64,000 bases of DNA from Mesorhizobium sp. LNHC252B00. Its GTDB lineage: Bacteria > Pseudomonadota > Alphaproteobacteria > Rhizobiales > Rhizobiaceae. Shown here one piece after another: positions 9,201 through 17,516 of this stretch. The notes under the pieces are model-generated. The model was not told the DNA's origin, made no database searches, and worked only from the letters and a program-made list of their open reading frames with translations. The position numbers were made by a program, and so were the translations under genes. The stretch spans positions 185,864 through 249,863 of the forward strand of contig NZ_AYWO01000003.1 of assembly GCF_000502955.1 (NCBI RefSeq). Reading direction: 5' to 3'. How positions within the stretch are numbered: the first letter of the stretch is position 1; each line of letters begins with the position of its first letter.

Positions 9201-9354
9201 TACAGCGTTCCTCGTTTCGCGACACAGCTTGCCTGACTATGGCACTACCGCATCACCAAAAGGAACGGCAAATTGCGTCCAGACAACGTCGCCCGCTGGC
9301 GCATGTCTCCCGTGAACCCATTGCCGTCCATGGCGGCAGAGAAAGGAAGTCTTG

Positions 9355-9999
9355 ATGACCCCTCGCAACGGCCTCGATTCGCTTCTTCGTCCCGAAGATT
9401 CGGTCCTCGTTCTGATCGATCACCAACCTTACCAGCTCGCAAACCTGAACAGCCACGATCCGCACATGGTGGTCAACAACACGACCGCGCTGGCGAAGCT
9501 AGCAAAAGCCTTCAATGTTCCGACCATTCTCACCAGCGTGATCGCGGCGCGCGGTGGACTTCTCTTCAAGCAGATCACCGACGTATTTCCGGACCAGGAA
9601 GTCATCGATCGCACCTGGGTGAACACCTGGCAGGACGAGAATGTGGTGAACGTCGTCAAGGCGACCGGCCGCAAGCAGCTGATCATCGCCGGCCTGTGGA
9701 CCGAGGTCTGCGTCGCAATGCCTGTGATCCAGGCCGCCGGCGAAGGCTGGGATGTGACCGTTATAACCGACGCGTCGGGCGGGATTTCGAAGGAGTCTCA
9801 CGAAGTTGCCATCCAGCGAATGATCGCGGCCGGCGCGAACGTGATGACCGTGATGGCGCTCGCTGGCGAATGGCAACGCGATTGGGCGCGCACCGAGCAT
9901 GTCGAGGAGCTGACCGAGATTCTCATCCAGCACTTCGGCGGCAGCGGCATCGCGTATCTTTGGGAGCAGCAGCTTCTCAACACGCCAGTAGCCGGCTGA
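9355..9999 (+). CDS. YcaC-like cysteine hydrolase (isochorismatase superfamily)
   Basis: Predicted cytoplasmic hydrolase with a Rossmann-like cysteine hydrolase fold. The 214-residue product has the catalytic Asp (VLVLIDHQ, Asp22) and the nucleophile Cys119 in IAGLWTEVCVAMP, and resembles E. coli YcaC along its length. The usual catalytic Lys position appears to be occupied by Arg in the IDRTWVN stretch, as far as I can align it by eye. The ATG at 9355 has AAAGGAAG seven bases upstream. It is divergent from a LysR gene and followed by a broken chloroperoxidase-like gene, a pairing that suggests a former small detoxification locus. The substrate is unknown. Confidence 0.88.
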   Translation: MTPRNGLDSLLRPEDSVLVLIDHQPYQLANLNSHDPHMVVNNTTALAKLAKAFNVPTILTSVIAARGGLLFKQITDVFPDQEVIDRTWVNTWQDENVVNVVKATGRKQLIIAGLWTEVCVAMPVIQAAGEGWDVTVITDASGGISKESHEVAIQRMIAAGANVMTVMALAGEWQRDWARTEHVEELTEILIQHFGGSGIAYLWEQQLLNTPVAG

Positions 10000-10149
10000 T
10001 CCCGGTCGGCATGGCGAGCACTTCGGTGAAGGTCGGAATCGATCCGCTTGCCGGCCTTCGCCGCCCTTCTACCGAAACAAAGCCGCTCATGTGCGGCGAT
10101 TGCGTGTGATCCCACCCGCCGCCTTCTGAATAACTCGCGGAGTTCCTCG

Positions 10150-10623
10150 ATGCCTCCCGCCTTCACCCTTGGCCTGCCACTCGACCGCCGCGACGTCCTG
10201 ATCTCGGCCCCGGCGCTCGCCGCGAGCTTCACCCTTCCGCGGGGCGCCGTGTGCGCGGCGGGGCCCGTAACCACAATGTTCCGGAGGGAGAATACACCAC
10301 GGGTTTTGTCACGACCGACGACGACGTACAGATTTTCTACAAGGACTGGGGTCACAAGGACGCCCAGCCGATCGTTTTTCACCTGGGTGGCCGCTCAGCT
10401 CCGACGACTGGGACGCGCAGATGCTTTTCTTCCTGTCGAAGGGCTATCGAGTGGTCGCGCATAACCGGCGCGGCCACGGACGCTCGGAGCAGGTCGCCGA
10501 TGGTCACGACATCGATCATTACGCGGCCGACGCGTTTGGGCGCTGGACCTGAAGGACGCGGTTCACATCGGCCATTCCACCGGTGGACCTTTGCGCATTT
10601 TCGGCGAATGTGGCGCAGGGTGA
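10150..10623 (+). pseudogene. frameshifted remnant of an alpha/beta hydrolase (chloroperoxidase-like)
   Basis: The DNA encodes parts of one alpha/beta hydrolase in three frames. An exported-looking N-terminus comes first (LDRRDVLISAPALAASFTLP, with an Arg-Arg pair). Next, in another frame, is TTDDDVQIFYKDWGHKDAQP. From about 10388, in a third frame, comes WPLSSDDWDAQMLFFLSKGY, then VVAHNRRGHGRSEQ. From about 10543, back in the first frame, comes LDLKDAVHIGHSTGG. The last segment contains the nucleophile motif G-H-S-T-G, after which similarity stops. The Asp and His of the catalytic triad are missing. At least three indels plus a 3' truncation make a functional product impossible. Confidence 0.8.
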
Positions 10624-10677
10624 TAGCGAATTCGCATTTCTCAGCTTCATCGACTCCGGGGAGCCATTTCAATCAAA

Positions 10678-10702
10678 ACTGCGAGCGCCGCCTGCTCGCA
10701 GT
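10678..10702. repeat. 9-bp stem hairpin between pseudogene and cox operon
   Basis: ACTGCGAGC (10678-10686) pairs perfectly with GCTCGCAGT (10694-10702) across a 7-base loop. On the minus strand it is followed by TTTTGATTG, a terminator-like context, but no minus-strand gene ends here. It may isolate the cox operon from upstream transcription or be a remnant. Confidence 0.45.
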
Positions 10703-10875
10703 TGGACGTCAGCCCTCTCCTTCCAGTGCAAGCGTCTTCAAGAGTTTAATCTTGGCGACATTTTTCCCGTCAAGATAGTCGGCTCTGGAATTTCAACCGA
10801 AAAAAGAGCTATGATGACCTTGGCATTCGCCGGGACCAGCTTCGCGTCCTCCAGAATGCCGGGGAGGAACGGGAC

Positions 10876-11778
10876 ATGGCCGTAGCGCTTGTACTCGTTT
10901 TGATTGTAGTGGGCTCGGTGCTGTTTCACCTGCTGAGCCCATGGTGGTGGACGCCGATTGCCTCGAACTGGGTCTATATCGACAACACCATCATCATTAC
11001 CTTCTGGATTACCGGCGTCGTCTTCGCCGCCGTGGTCCTATTCATGGCCTATTGCGTCTTCCGCTTCCGTCATCGGGAAGGGAACCGGGCCGCCTACGAG
11101 CCGGAGAATAAGCGGCTCGAATCCTGGTTGACGATCGTCACCGCGGTCGGGGTCACGGCGTTGCTGGTTCCCGGCCTGTTCGTCTGGAGCCGGTTCGTCA
11201 ACGTCCCGAGCGACGCGACGGAGGTCGAAGTCGTCGGCCAGCAATGGCAGTGGAGTTTCCGTCTGCCCGGCAAGGACGGCAAGCTTGGCACATCCGACAC
11301 CCGGGACGTCACCACCGACAATCCGCTGGGCGTGATCGCCAGCGATCCCAATGGTCAGGACGATGTCCTGGTCGAAGCGGCTGATCTGCATTTGCCGGTC
11401 GGCAAGCCGGTCAAGATGCTGCTCCGCTCGATCGATGTGCTGCATGATTTCTATGTGCCGGAATTCCGCGCCAAGATGGACATGATCCCGGGCTCGGTCA
11501 CCTATTTCTGGTTCACACCGACCAAGACCGGAACCTTTCAGGTCCTGTGCGCTGAACTTTGCGGCCAGGGGCATCCCTTGATGCATGGTGTGGTCGTGGT
11601 CGACACGCAGCAGGACTACCTGGCCTGGTTTGGCCAGCAGCAGACTTTCGCGCAGTTGTCGGCACCCCAGCAAACGGGCGCGGCAGACAACGCTCCCGGG
11701 AAGACTATGGCGCCGGCCAAGACCATAGCGCCAGGTTTGAAAATTGCAGCAAAGCTCGAAACGGTCGGGTCTCGCTGA
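10876..11778 (+). CDS. coxB: cytochrome c oxidase subunit II (CuA subunit)
   Basis: Receives electrons from cytochrome c through the binuclear CuA centre and passes them to subunit I. The 300-residue protein has hydrophobic segments near residues 3-22, 38-60 and 85-104, then a periplasmic cupredoxin domain. The CuA ligands are complete: His190 (DVLHDFYVPEF), and Cys225, Glu227, Cys229, His233 and Met236 in CAELCGQGHPLMHG. The aromatic patch GQQWQWSF (121-128) is present. There is no fused cytochrome c domain. A full CuA site argues against a quinol oxidase. GGAGG precedes the ATG. It is the first gene of a five-gene operon and resembles the alternative oxidase operons (coxMNOP type) described in Bradyrhizobium; that comparison is from memory. 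Confidence 0.93.
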   Translation: MAVALVLVLIVVGSVLFHLLSPWWWTPIASNWVYIDNTIIITFWITGVVFAAVVLFMAYCVFRFRHREGNRAAYEPENKRLESWLTIVTAVGVTALLVPGLFVWSRFVNVPSDATEVEVVGQQWQWSFRLPGKDGKLGTSDTRDVTTDNPLGVIASDPNGQDDVLVEAADLHLPVGKPVKMLLRSIDVLHDFYVPEFRAKMDMIPGSVTYFWFTPTKTGTFQVLCAELCGQGHPLMHGVVVVDTQQDYLAWFGQQQTFAQLSAPQQTGAADNAPGKTMAPAKTIAPGLKIAAKLETVGSR

Positions 11779-11799
11779 AAAGGACGCGGAGGTGTTCCT

Positions 11800-13569
11800 A
11801 TGGTCGACATCACACCTGCAGATGGCATCCCCCCGGCCGAAGTCGCCGAAGTGGAGCTTTACCATCCGCACAGCTGGTGGACGAGATACGTCTTCTCGCA
11901 GGACGCCAAGGTCATAGCCATCCAGTATTCGGCGACGGCAACGGGAATCGGCCTGGTCGCCCTGGTGCTATCCTGGCTGATGCGGCTGCAACTCGGCTTC
12001 CCCGGCACGTTCGACTTCATCACCCCGGAAGCCTACTACCAGTTTATCACCATGCACGGCATGATCATGGTGATCTACCTGCTCACCGCCCTCTTTCTCG
12101 GCGGCTTCGGCAACTATCTGATTCCGCTGATGGTCGGCGCGCGCGACATGGTTTTCCCCTATGTCAACATGCTGAGCTACTGGATCTACCTGCTCGCCGT
12201 GCTGGTCCTGGTGTCGAGCTTCTTTGCACCGGGCGGACCGACGGGCGCCGGCTGGACGCTCTACCCGCCACAAGCCATCATGAGCGGCACGCCGGGCGGC
12301 CAGGACTGGGGCATCATCCTGATGCTCTCCTCGCTGATCCTGTTCATCATCGGCTTCACGATGGGCGGCCTGAACTATGTGGTGACGGTGCTGCAGGGCC
12401 GCACGCGCGGCATGACGATGATGCGCCTGCCGCTGACCGTCTGGGGCATCTTCACAGCAACCGTCATGGCGCTGCTTGCCTTTCCGGCGCTGTTCGTCGC
12501 CTGCGTCATGATGCTGCTCGACCGCGTCCTAGGCACCAGCTTCTTCATGCCGGCGATCTCCGAGATGGGCGAGCAACTGCAGCACAATGGCGGCAGCCCG
12601 ATCCTGTTTCAGCACCTGTTCTGGTTCTTCGGCCATCCCGAGGTCTACATCGTGGCGTTGCCGGCCTTCGGTATCGTCTCCGACCTGATCAGCACTCATG
12701 CACGCAAGAACATTTTCGGCTACCGGATGATGGTTTGGGCCATCGTCGGCATTGGCGCGCTGAGCTTCGTGGTCTGGGCGCATCACATGTATGTCAGCGG
12801 CATGCACCCCTATTTCGGTTTCTTCTTCGCCACCACGACGCTGATCATCGCCATTCCGACCGCCATCAAGGTCTACAACTGGGTGCTGACCTTATGGCGC
12901 GGCGACATCCATCTCACCATACCTATGCTCTTTGCCCTGGCCTTCATCGTCACCTTCGTCAATGGTGGGTTGACCGGGTTGTTTCTTGGCAATGTCGTCG
13001 TCGATGTTCCGCTGTCCGACACGATGTTCGTCGTCGCCCACTTCCATATGGTCATGGGTGTCGCCCCGATCCTCGTGGTTTTTGGCGCGATCTATCATTG
13101 GTACCCGAAGGTCACCGGGCGGATGCTCAACGAAATGCTGGGCCGGTTCCATTTCTGGGTCACCTTCCTCGGCGCCTACCTGATTTTCTTCCCCATGCAC
13201 TACCTCGGCCTGATGGGCGTGCCGCGGCGCTATGCTGAACTGACCGACATGACTGTCATGACCGAGTCAGCCCACCACCTGAACTCGTTCATCAGCATCA
13301 TGGCGTTCATCGTCGGCTTCGCCCAGATGGTGTTCCTGTTCAATCTCATCTGGAGCATCCGCCATGGCCGCGAGGCCGGCGGCAATCCGTGGCGGGCCAC
13401 GACCCTCGAATGGCAGACGCCGCAAACACCGCCCGCCCACGGCAATTTCGGCAAGGACCTGCCGATCGTCTATCGCTGGGCCTATGATTACAGCGTGCCA
13501 GGCGCCAAGGAGGATTTCATTCCGCAGAACATGCCGGGCTCCTTCGGCCCCTCGAGGGAGCCGGCATGA
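11800..13569 (+). CDS. coxA: cytochrome c oxidase subunit I (heme-copper oxidase)
   Basis: Catalytic subunit that reduces O2 to water and pumps protons. At 589 residues with twelve or more membrane segments it has every cofactor ligand. His86 (ITMHGMIM) and His416 bind the low-spin heme; His414 (VVAHFHMVMG) binds the high-spin heme. CuB is bound by His279 (WFFGHPEVY) and His328/His329 (WAHHMYVSG). The cross-linking Tyr283 and Glu281 of HPEVY are present, and GGFGNYLIPLMVGARDM carries the D-channel residues. It is thus an A1-type enzyme. It starts 21 bases after coxB, and its stop overlaps the next start by four bases (ATGA), indicating translational coupling. Heme a could be supplied by the nearby ctaB plus a ctaA elsewhere. 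Confidence 0.97.
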   Translation: MVDITPADGIPPAEVAEVELYHPHSWWTRYVFSQDAKVIAIQYSATATGIGLVALVLSWLMRLQLGFPGTFDFITPEAYYQFITMHGMIMVIYLLTALFLGGFGNYLIPLMVGARDMVFPYVNMLSYWIYLLAVLVLVSSFFAPGGPTGAGWTLYPPQAIMSGTPGGQDWGIILMLSSLILFIIGFTMGGLNYVVTVLQGRTRGMTMMRLPLTVWGIFTATVMALLAFPALFVACVMMLLDRVLGTSFFMPAISEMGEQLQHNGGSPILFQHLFWFFGHPEVYIVALPAFGIVSDLISTHARKNIFGYRMMVWAIVGIGALSFVVWAHHMYVSGMHPYFGFFFATTTLIIAIPTAIKVYNWVLTLWRGDIHLTIPMLFALAFIVTFVNGGLTGLFLGNVVVDVPLSDTMFVVAHFHMVMGVAPILVVFGAIYHWYPKVTGRMLNEMLGRFHFWVTFLGAYLIFFPMHYLGLMGVPRRYAELTDMTVMTESAHHLNSFISIMAFIVGFAQMVFLFNLIWSIRHGREAGGNPWRATTLEWQTPQTPPAHGNFGKDLPIVYRWAYDYSVPGAKEDFIPQNMPGSFGPSREPA

Positions 13570-14270
13570 GCGTCATCATAGTCTTCCTGTTCGTCATCGC
13601 CGGCTTTGCCGGATGGTGGCTTTCACATCAGGGGCTGATGTCGAAGCCATGGCTCGAGCAAGGTCTGGCCGGCGATTTTGTCGCCCTCGACCGGTCGGCG
13701 CTACCCACCGCCAAAATCGGCCTCGGTGTCTTCCTCGCCGTCGTCGGCTGCCTGTTCGCGCTCTTCACCAGCGCGTATTTCATGCGGATGGCGGTGTCGG
13801 ACTGGCAGCCGCTGCCGCTGCCGCGGCTGCTCTGGCTCAACACCGGCGTGCTGGTCCTGAGCAGCATTGCCCTGCAATGCGCCACGGTCGCGGCGCGCAG
13901 GGGCCAGATCGACATGGTCAGGCTCGGCCTCGCCACGGCCGGGCTCACGGCGCTTGCCTTCCTGATCGGACAGCTCATGGCATGGCGGCAGCTGACCGCC
14001 GACGGCTATTTTCTGACCTCCAATCCGGCCAACAGCTTTTTCTACCTGATCACCGGCATGCATGGCCTGCACATACTGGGCGGGCTGGTGGGCCTCGGCA
14101 GAACAACCGCCGGCGCCTGGAACGCAGCGCGGCCCGAACGGCTTCGCCTCAGTGTCGAGTTGTGCGCCATGTACTGGCATTTCCTGCTCTTCGTCTGGCT
14201 CGCCGTCTTTGCCCTACTGGCCGGCTGGGCCGCGACGTTCATCGACATTTGCCGACAGTTGCTGACCTAA
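13566..14270 (+). CDS. cytochrome c oxidase subunit III, first copy
   Basis: Membrane subunit that supports proton uptake and stability of the oxidase. The 234-residue protein has about six hydrophobic segments and family features: SAYFMRMAVSDWQPLPLP, a FYLITGMHGLHILGGLVG segment with the His pair of subunit III, and VELCAMYWHFLLFVWLAVF near the end. Its start overlaps the coxA stop. Length is near the 260 or so of canonical CoxC. A second subunit III gene follows directly, and the two are not simple fragments of one protein because each contains the full helix set and the MYWHF / LYWHF motif. They could assemble together or replace one another. Confidence 0.85.
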   Translation: MSVIIVFLFVIAGFAGWWLSHQGLMSKPWLEQGLAGDFVALDRSALPTAKIGLGVFLAVVGCLFALFTSAYFMRMAVSDWQPLPLPRLLWLNTGVLVLSSIALQCATVAARRGQIDMVRLGLATAGLTALAFLIGQLMAWRQLTADGYFLTSNPANSFFYLITGMHGLHILGGLVGLGRTTAGAWNAARPERLRLSVELCAMYWHFLLFVWLAVFALLAGWAATFIDICRQLLT

Positions 14271-14282
14271 GGGATCAAACGA

Positions 14283-14999
14283 ATGGCAGAGACACTCACG
14301 CATACCCAGACGGAGCCACGGCCCTCAGGCTGGCAAGGCATTGCCGCCGACTGGTCCTCGGATCAGCGGGCGTTCAAGAACGTGTCCTGGGGCAAGGCCA
14401 TGATGTGGATCTTCCTGCTCAGCGACACCTTCATCTTCGGCTGCTTCCTGCTCTCCTACATGACCGCTCGCATTTCGACACGCGTGCCGTGGCCTAATCC
14501 GAGCGAGGTCTTTGCGCTTCGTATCGGCGGCTCGGATATCCCGCTGATCCTTATTGCGATCATGACCTTCGTGCTGATCTCGAGCAGCGGAACAATGGCC
14601 ATGGCGGTCAATTTCGGCTATCGCCGCGACCGCCGCAAGACAGCGATCCTGATGCTTCTGACCGCGGCACTCGGCGCGACCTTTGTCGGCATGCAAGCCT
14701 TCGAATGGACCAAGCTGATCACCGAAGGGGTACGGCCCTGGGGCAACCCCTGGGGCGCCGCACAATTCGGTTCGACTTTCTTCATGATCACCGGTTTCCA
14801 CGGCACCCATGTGACGATCGGGGTGATCTTCCTGATCATCGTGGCGCGCAAGGTATGGCGCGGAGATTTCGACACCGGGCGACGCGGCTTCTTCACCAGC
14901 CGCACGGGGCGCTACGAGAATGTCGAGATCATGGGGCTGTACTGGCACTTCGTCGATCTGGTCTGGGTATTCATCTTCGCATTCTTTTATCTTTGGTGA
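14283..14999 (+). CDS. coxC: cytochrome c oxidase subunit III, second copy
   Basis: A second subunit III (238 residues) begins 13 bases after the first. Features are the N-terminal cytoplasmic stretch, MMWIFLLSDTFIFGCFLLSY, then GMQAFEWTKLITEGVRPWGN, the ligand-like MITGFHGTHVTIGVIFL and the C-terminal EIMGLYWHFVDLVWVFIF. This copy has the fuller set of canonical subunit III residues (EW, GFHG-HV, YWHFVD). It is therefore the better candidate for the structural subunit, with the preceding gene the more diverged partner. It shares the operon with coxB, coxA and the subunit IV-like gene. Confidence 0.9.
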   Translation: MAETLTHTQTEPRPSGWQGIAADWSSDQRAFKNVSWGKAMMWIFLLSDTFIFGCFLLSYMTARISTRVPWPNPSEVFALRIGGSDIPLILIAIMTFVLISSSGTMAMAVNFGYRRDRRKTAILMLLTAALGATFVGMQAFEWTKLITEGVRPWGNPWGAAQFGSTFFMITGFHGTHVTIGVIFLIIVARKVWRGDFDTGRRGFFTSRTGRYENVEIMGLYWHFVDLVWVFIFAFFYLW

Positions 15000-15025
15000 G
15001 AGGCAGGCTTTGGTGAGAGGAAAAA

Positions 15026-15421
15026 ATGGCTGAAGCAACCGCAAACGGCCTCGGGCAACACGCACTTCACGCTGCGCATGAAGCGCCGGCCGCCGTCGCC
15101 CATGCCGACGCGCATCAGGAACATCCGATCAAACTCTATCTGGTGGTCTGGGCATGGCTGTTCATCCTCAGCACGTGCTCGTACCTGGTCGATTATTTCG
15201 GCCTTCACGGCTATCTCAGATGGTCGCTGATCCTGATCTTTATGATCCTCAAGGCAGGGCTGATAGTCGCCGTATTCATGCACATGGCTTGGGAACGGCT
15301 GGCGCTGGCCTATGCGATCATCCTGCCGCCGATACTGGTGCTGGTGTTCGTGACAATGATGGTCCTCGAAGCGGACTATACGCTTTTCACCCGGCTGACG
15401 TTTTTCGGGTCCGGGCCCTGA
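15026..15421 (+). CDS. small oxidase subunit IV (CoxD/CyoD-like membrane protein)
   Basis: Last gene of the oxidase operon, 131 residues. A His/Ala-rich N-terminal stretch is followed by EHPIKLYLVVWAWLFILSTC and two further hydrophobic segments (WSLILIFMILKAGLIVAVFM and a C-terminal ILPPILVLVFVTMMVL). The HM(A)WER after the second helix is typical of prokaryotic cytochrome c oxidase subunit IV. Such subunits aid assembly of the CuB centre and stability in related enzymes. It lies 26 bases after the second subunit III gene. Confidence 0.87.
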   Translation: MAEATANGLGQHALHAAHEAPAAVAHADAHQEHPIKLYLVVWAWLFILSTCSYLVDYFGLHGYLRWSLILIFMILKAGLIVAVFMHMAWERLALAYAIILPPILVLVFVTMMVLEADYTLFTRLTFFGSGP

Positions 15422-15525
15422 GGCCCAATCCGGAGTGCCATGGCATTCTGGTCAGGCCCCACGCATCCGGCGTGTGTCCAGTTCGGTGGCCGGCGCCTTG
15501 AAACAATCGGCAACTGGCCCATTTT

Positions 15526-15602
15526 GTTAGAGCATGATCCCGAAAAGTGGATCCGGTTTTTGCTCCACCGATCTTCGTTTCGAAAAAGATCTTGCTCGAA
15601 CA
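15526..15602. repeat. Rhizobiales-type palindromic intergenic element
   Basis: An imperfect palindrome with outer arms GAGCATGATC and GATCTTGCTC (one mismatch) encloses CCCGAAAAGTGGATCCGG and GTTTCGAAAAAGATC segments. I recognise this pattern (GAGCATGATCC-GAAAAG-TGG ... GATCATGCTC) as a highly repeated intergenic element of Mesorhizobium and relatives. It sits in the otherwise empty gap between the oxidase operon and ybaK. Confidence 0.7.
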
Positions 15603-15719
15603 ACAAGAGAGCCGATCCCGACTTTCGGAACAGAACAGGCTCTGACATCGGAAACGACATAAGTGGGATGATTGCCGTCGTTTCCCGATGCGTCGCAAAC
15701 TCCGGCAAGGGAGGCCAAG

Positions 15720-16193
15720 ATGACGATCGCGAACAGACTGAAGGACTTCATCGACGGCAAGGGAATTCCCTACGACACCGTCGCTCATCATCGCACTTCG
15801 ACAAGCAGGCAGGCGGCAATAGCCGCGCATGTGCCCGGCAGCATCATGGCGAAATCCGTGGTCGTTCACCACGAGCTTGGCTATGCAGTGGCCGTGGTTC
15901 CGAGCACCCACAGGATCGAGCTCGGCACATTGCAAGACGTCATGGACAAGCGTCTCGGACTCGCCTCCGAGGACGAGATGGCTTCGCTCTTCGGCGATTG
16001 CGACACCGGCGCGATCCCGCCGATCGGCGCGGCCTACAATGTGCCAGTGATCGTCGATGAAAGCCTTGGCGACGCCACCGACGTCTACTTCGAAGGCGGC
16101 GACCATAAAACGCTAGTGCATGTCAGCGGCAAGGATTTCCGCAACCTGACGATGGGTGCCTACCAGGCCCGCTTCAGCCACGCCGCTTACTGA
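15720..16193 (+). CDS. YbaK/EbsC-type aminoacyl-tRNA deacylase
   Basis: Predicted trans-editing enzyme that hydrolyses mischarged tRNA (for example Cys- or Ala-tRNA-Pro), cytoplasmic. The 157-residue protein has the YbaK fold pattern: an N-terminal KDFIDGKGIPYDTVAHHRT, then IAAHVPGSIMAKSVVVHHEL with the conserved lysine. GLASEDEMASLFGDCDTGAIPP, with the GxxPP loop, follows, and VYFEGGDHKTLVHVSGKDF near the C-terminus. The ATG at 15720 has GGGAGG nine bases upstream; an in-frame upstream start adds 16 unlikely residues. It is not functionally linked to the oxidase genes before it. Which amino acid it clears cannot be told from sequence alone. Confidence 0.85.
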   Translation: MTIANRLKDFIDGKGIPYDTVAHHRTSTSRQAAIAAHVPGSIMAKSVVVHHELGYAVAVVPSTHRIELGTLQDVMDKRLGLASEDEMASLFGDCDTGAIPPIGAAYNVPVIVDESLGDATDVYFEGGDHKTLVHVSGKDFRNLTMGAYQARFSHAAY

Positions 16194-16203
16194 CGGCTTC
16201 GAT

Positions 16204-16236
16204 CATCCCGCACCGCACTCTCGCCGGCGCGGGATG
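16204..16236. repeat. 8-bp stem hairpin between convergent genes
   Basis: CATCCCGC (16204-16211) and GCGGGATG (16229-16236) can pair across a 17-base loop between the convergent ybaK-like and DUF2189 genes. It has no clear T-tract, so it is only a possible bidirectional terminator. Confidence 0.35.
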
Positions 16237-16249
16237 GGGCAGAACGTTC

Positions 16250-17062
16250 TCAACTCGCCGATCTGGAGGGCGGCTCCACGACCTTGCGGTAGACATGCCA
16301 GGTGGCGTGACCGAGAATCGGCAACACGACGGCCAGCCCGGCGAACACCGGCAGCGAGCCGATGATCAGGGCGACGGCGACAATCAGCCCCCAGACAGCC
16401 ATGGTGATTGGGTTCGCCAGCACCGCGCGCACCGAGGTGTGGATGGCCTCGTAAGCGCCGACGTCGCGGTCCAGCAACAATGGGAAGGCGATGACCGTTG
16501 TGCACAACACGACCGCAGCGAAGACGAAGCCGATGGCGTGACCCAGGATGATCAGCGTCCAGCCACGTCCGGTGGCGAATATTTCGTTGATGAAGCCGGA
16601 TATCGATGCCGGCGGTGCCGGGCCGAAGAGATACTGGTAAAATAGCTGGGCGGTCAAAAGCCATGTGATGAAGATTGCCAGCAGCATGATCCCGACCGCC
16701 GCGATGGCCGGGAGTGCCGGAGAATTCCTGACCTCGAAAGCGTGCCTCCAGGAGGTGTCGAGTCTGGCTTCCCGTCTGCGGCTGATTTCATAGAGACCTA
16801 TCGCCGCAAAAGGGCCAATCAGCGCAAAACCGGAGACGAGCGGAAACAACAACGGCAACGCATTGGCGCCCGACGTCCAGACGGCGAGCACGACTCCCAC
16901 CAGCGGATAGATCAGGCAGAGAAAGACGATGTGCGACGGCTTGACCATGAAATCGTCGACGCCACGCTTGAGCGCGTCGAAAAGGTCGGCAACACCGATT
17001 TTTCGAATTTTGGTATGCTCCAGCGTCTCGCTGGCGCCTGCTATCACATGAAAACTTGCCAT
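16250..17062 (-). CDS. DUF2189 multi-spanning inner-membrane protein
   Basis: I recognise the DUF2189 pattern but no function is established. The 270-residue protein starts with a cytoplasmic stretch (LEHTKIRKIGVADLFDALKR, then GVDDFMVKPSHIVFLCLIYP). Six or so hydrophobic segments follow, with PLLFPLVSGFALIGPFAAIG, YEISRRREARLDTSWRHAFE and a C-terminal LPILGHATWHVYRKVV. The ATG at 17062 has GGAGG upstream; a longer in-frame reading adds 71 unconvincing residues. DUF2189 genes often neighbour cytochrome oxidase genes in alphaproteobacteria, as here. That makes a role in respiratory-chain assembly or membrane organisation a reasonable but unproven guess. Confidence 0.85.
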   Translation of the reverse strand: MASFHVIAGASETLEHTKIRKIGVADLFDALKRGVDDFMVKPSHIVFLCLIYPLVGVVLAVWTSGANALPLLFPLVSGFALIGPFAAIGLYEISRRREARLDTSWRHAFEVRNSPALPAIAAVGIMLLAIFITWLLTAQLFYQYLFGPAPPASISGFINEIFATGRGWTLIILGHAIGFVFAAVVLCTTVIAFPLLLDRDVGAYEAIHTSVRAVLANPITMAVWGLIVAVALIIGSLPVFAGLAVVLPILGHATWHVYRKVVEPPSRSAS

Positions 17063-17300
17063 GACCGTTCCTCCAGAGCGGGTCCGGTGAGGTCGCGGTT
17101 TCAGGGTGCTGCCGTTCTGCATGAATGGCCTCGCAAAACCGCGACCTGCACCGCAACCAACATACTCTTTTGCCAGGGACTTGTCGCCCTTTGTCGGAAG
17201 AGCTCCGCCGGCTGGCTCTGGTGGTTCTTTTCCGATATTCTCATACAGCGCCGCGCGTCCTTTTTGGGCGCGCAAAGGACGCTGTACCGCGTTGGCTGGC

Positions 17301-17345
17301 GCATGATCCTTGCCGAAAATCGATTCCGATTTTCAAGGGTCATGC
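17301..17345. repeat. 45-bp palindromic intergenic element
   Basis: GCATGATCCTTG-CC-GAAAATCG pairs with CGATTTTC-AAGGGTCATGC around a 4-base centre, with one mismatch and a small bulge. It is a compact relative of the GATC-containing palindrome at 15526-15602. It would form a strong hairpin in RNA from either strand. Confidence 0.7.
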
Positions 17346-17366
17346 GGCGAGTCAAAGGTGAATGCC

Positions 17367-17447
17367 ATGGACGGAAGGACGGTTCTCATACTCGGCCTTG
17401 GCATAGTCGCCCTGCTGATCCTGGGATTCTGTGCAATACCATCGTGA
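17367..17447 (+). CDS. possible 26-residue single-helix membrane peptide
   Basis: An ATG at 17367, with AAAGGTG at 17355-17361, opens a 26-codon frame reading MDGRTVLILGLGIVALLILG and ending FCAIPS. This is one hydrophobic helix with a charged N-terminus, the shape of many small membrane peptides. It lies between DUF2189 and heme o synthase, right after the palindromic element. Respiratory oxidases often carry tiny single-helix subunits, but nothing ties this peptide to the oxidase except position. It could be chance. Confidence 0.35.
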   Translation: MDGRTVLILGLGIVALLILGFCAIPS

Positions 17448-17516
17448 TCGCCGAGCCGGTCCTGGCAATTACCGACCCTCGGCTCGTCAAGGATTCCAAG
17501 AACAGCGGTCAGGCCG

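Noticed and set aside
11559..13238. 559-codon plus-strand frame over coxB/coxA
   Set aside because: It is the +1 shadow of coxA. Its composition (Arg/His/Pro rich) is not that of a membrane protein and all heme-copper ligands are in the other frame.
10876..15421. Oxidase as a cyo-type quinol oxidase
   Set aside because: The subunit order and small subunit IV suggested this, but subunit II has a complete CuA ligand set, which quinol oxidases lack.
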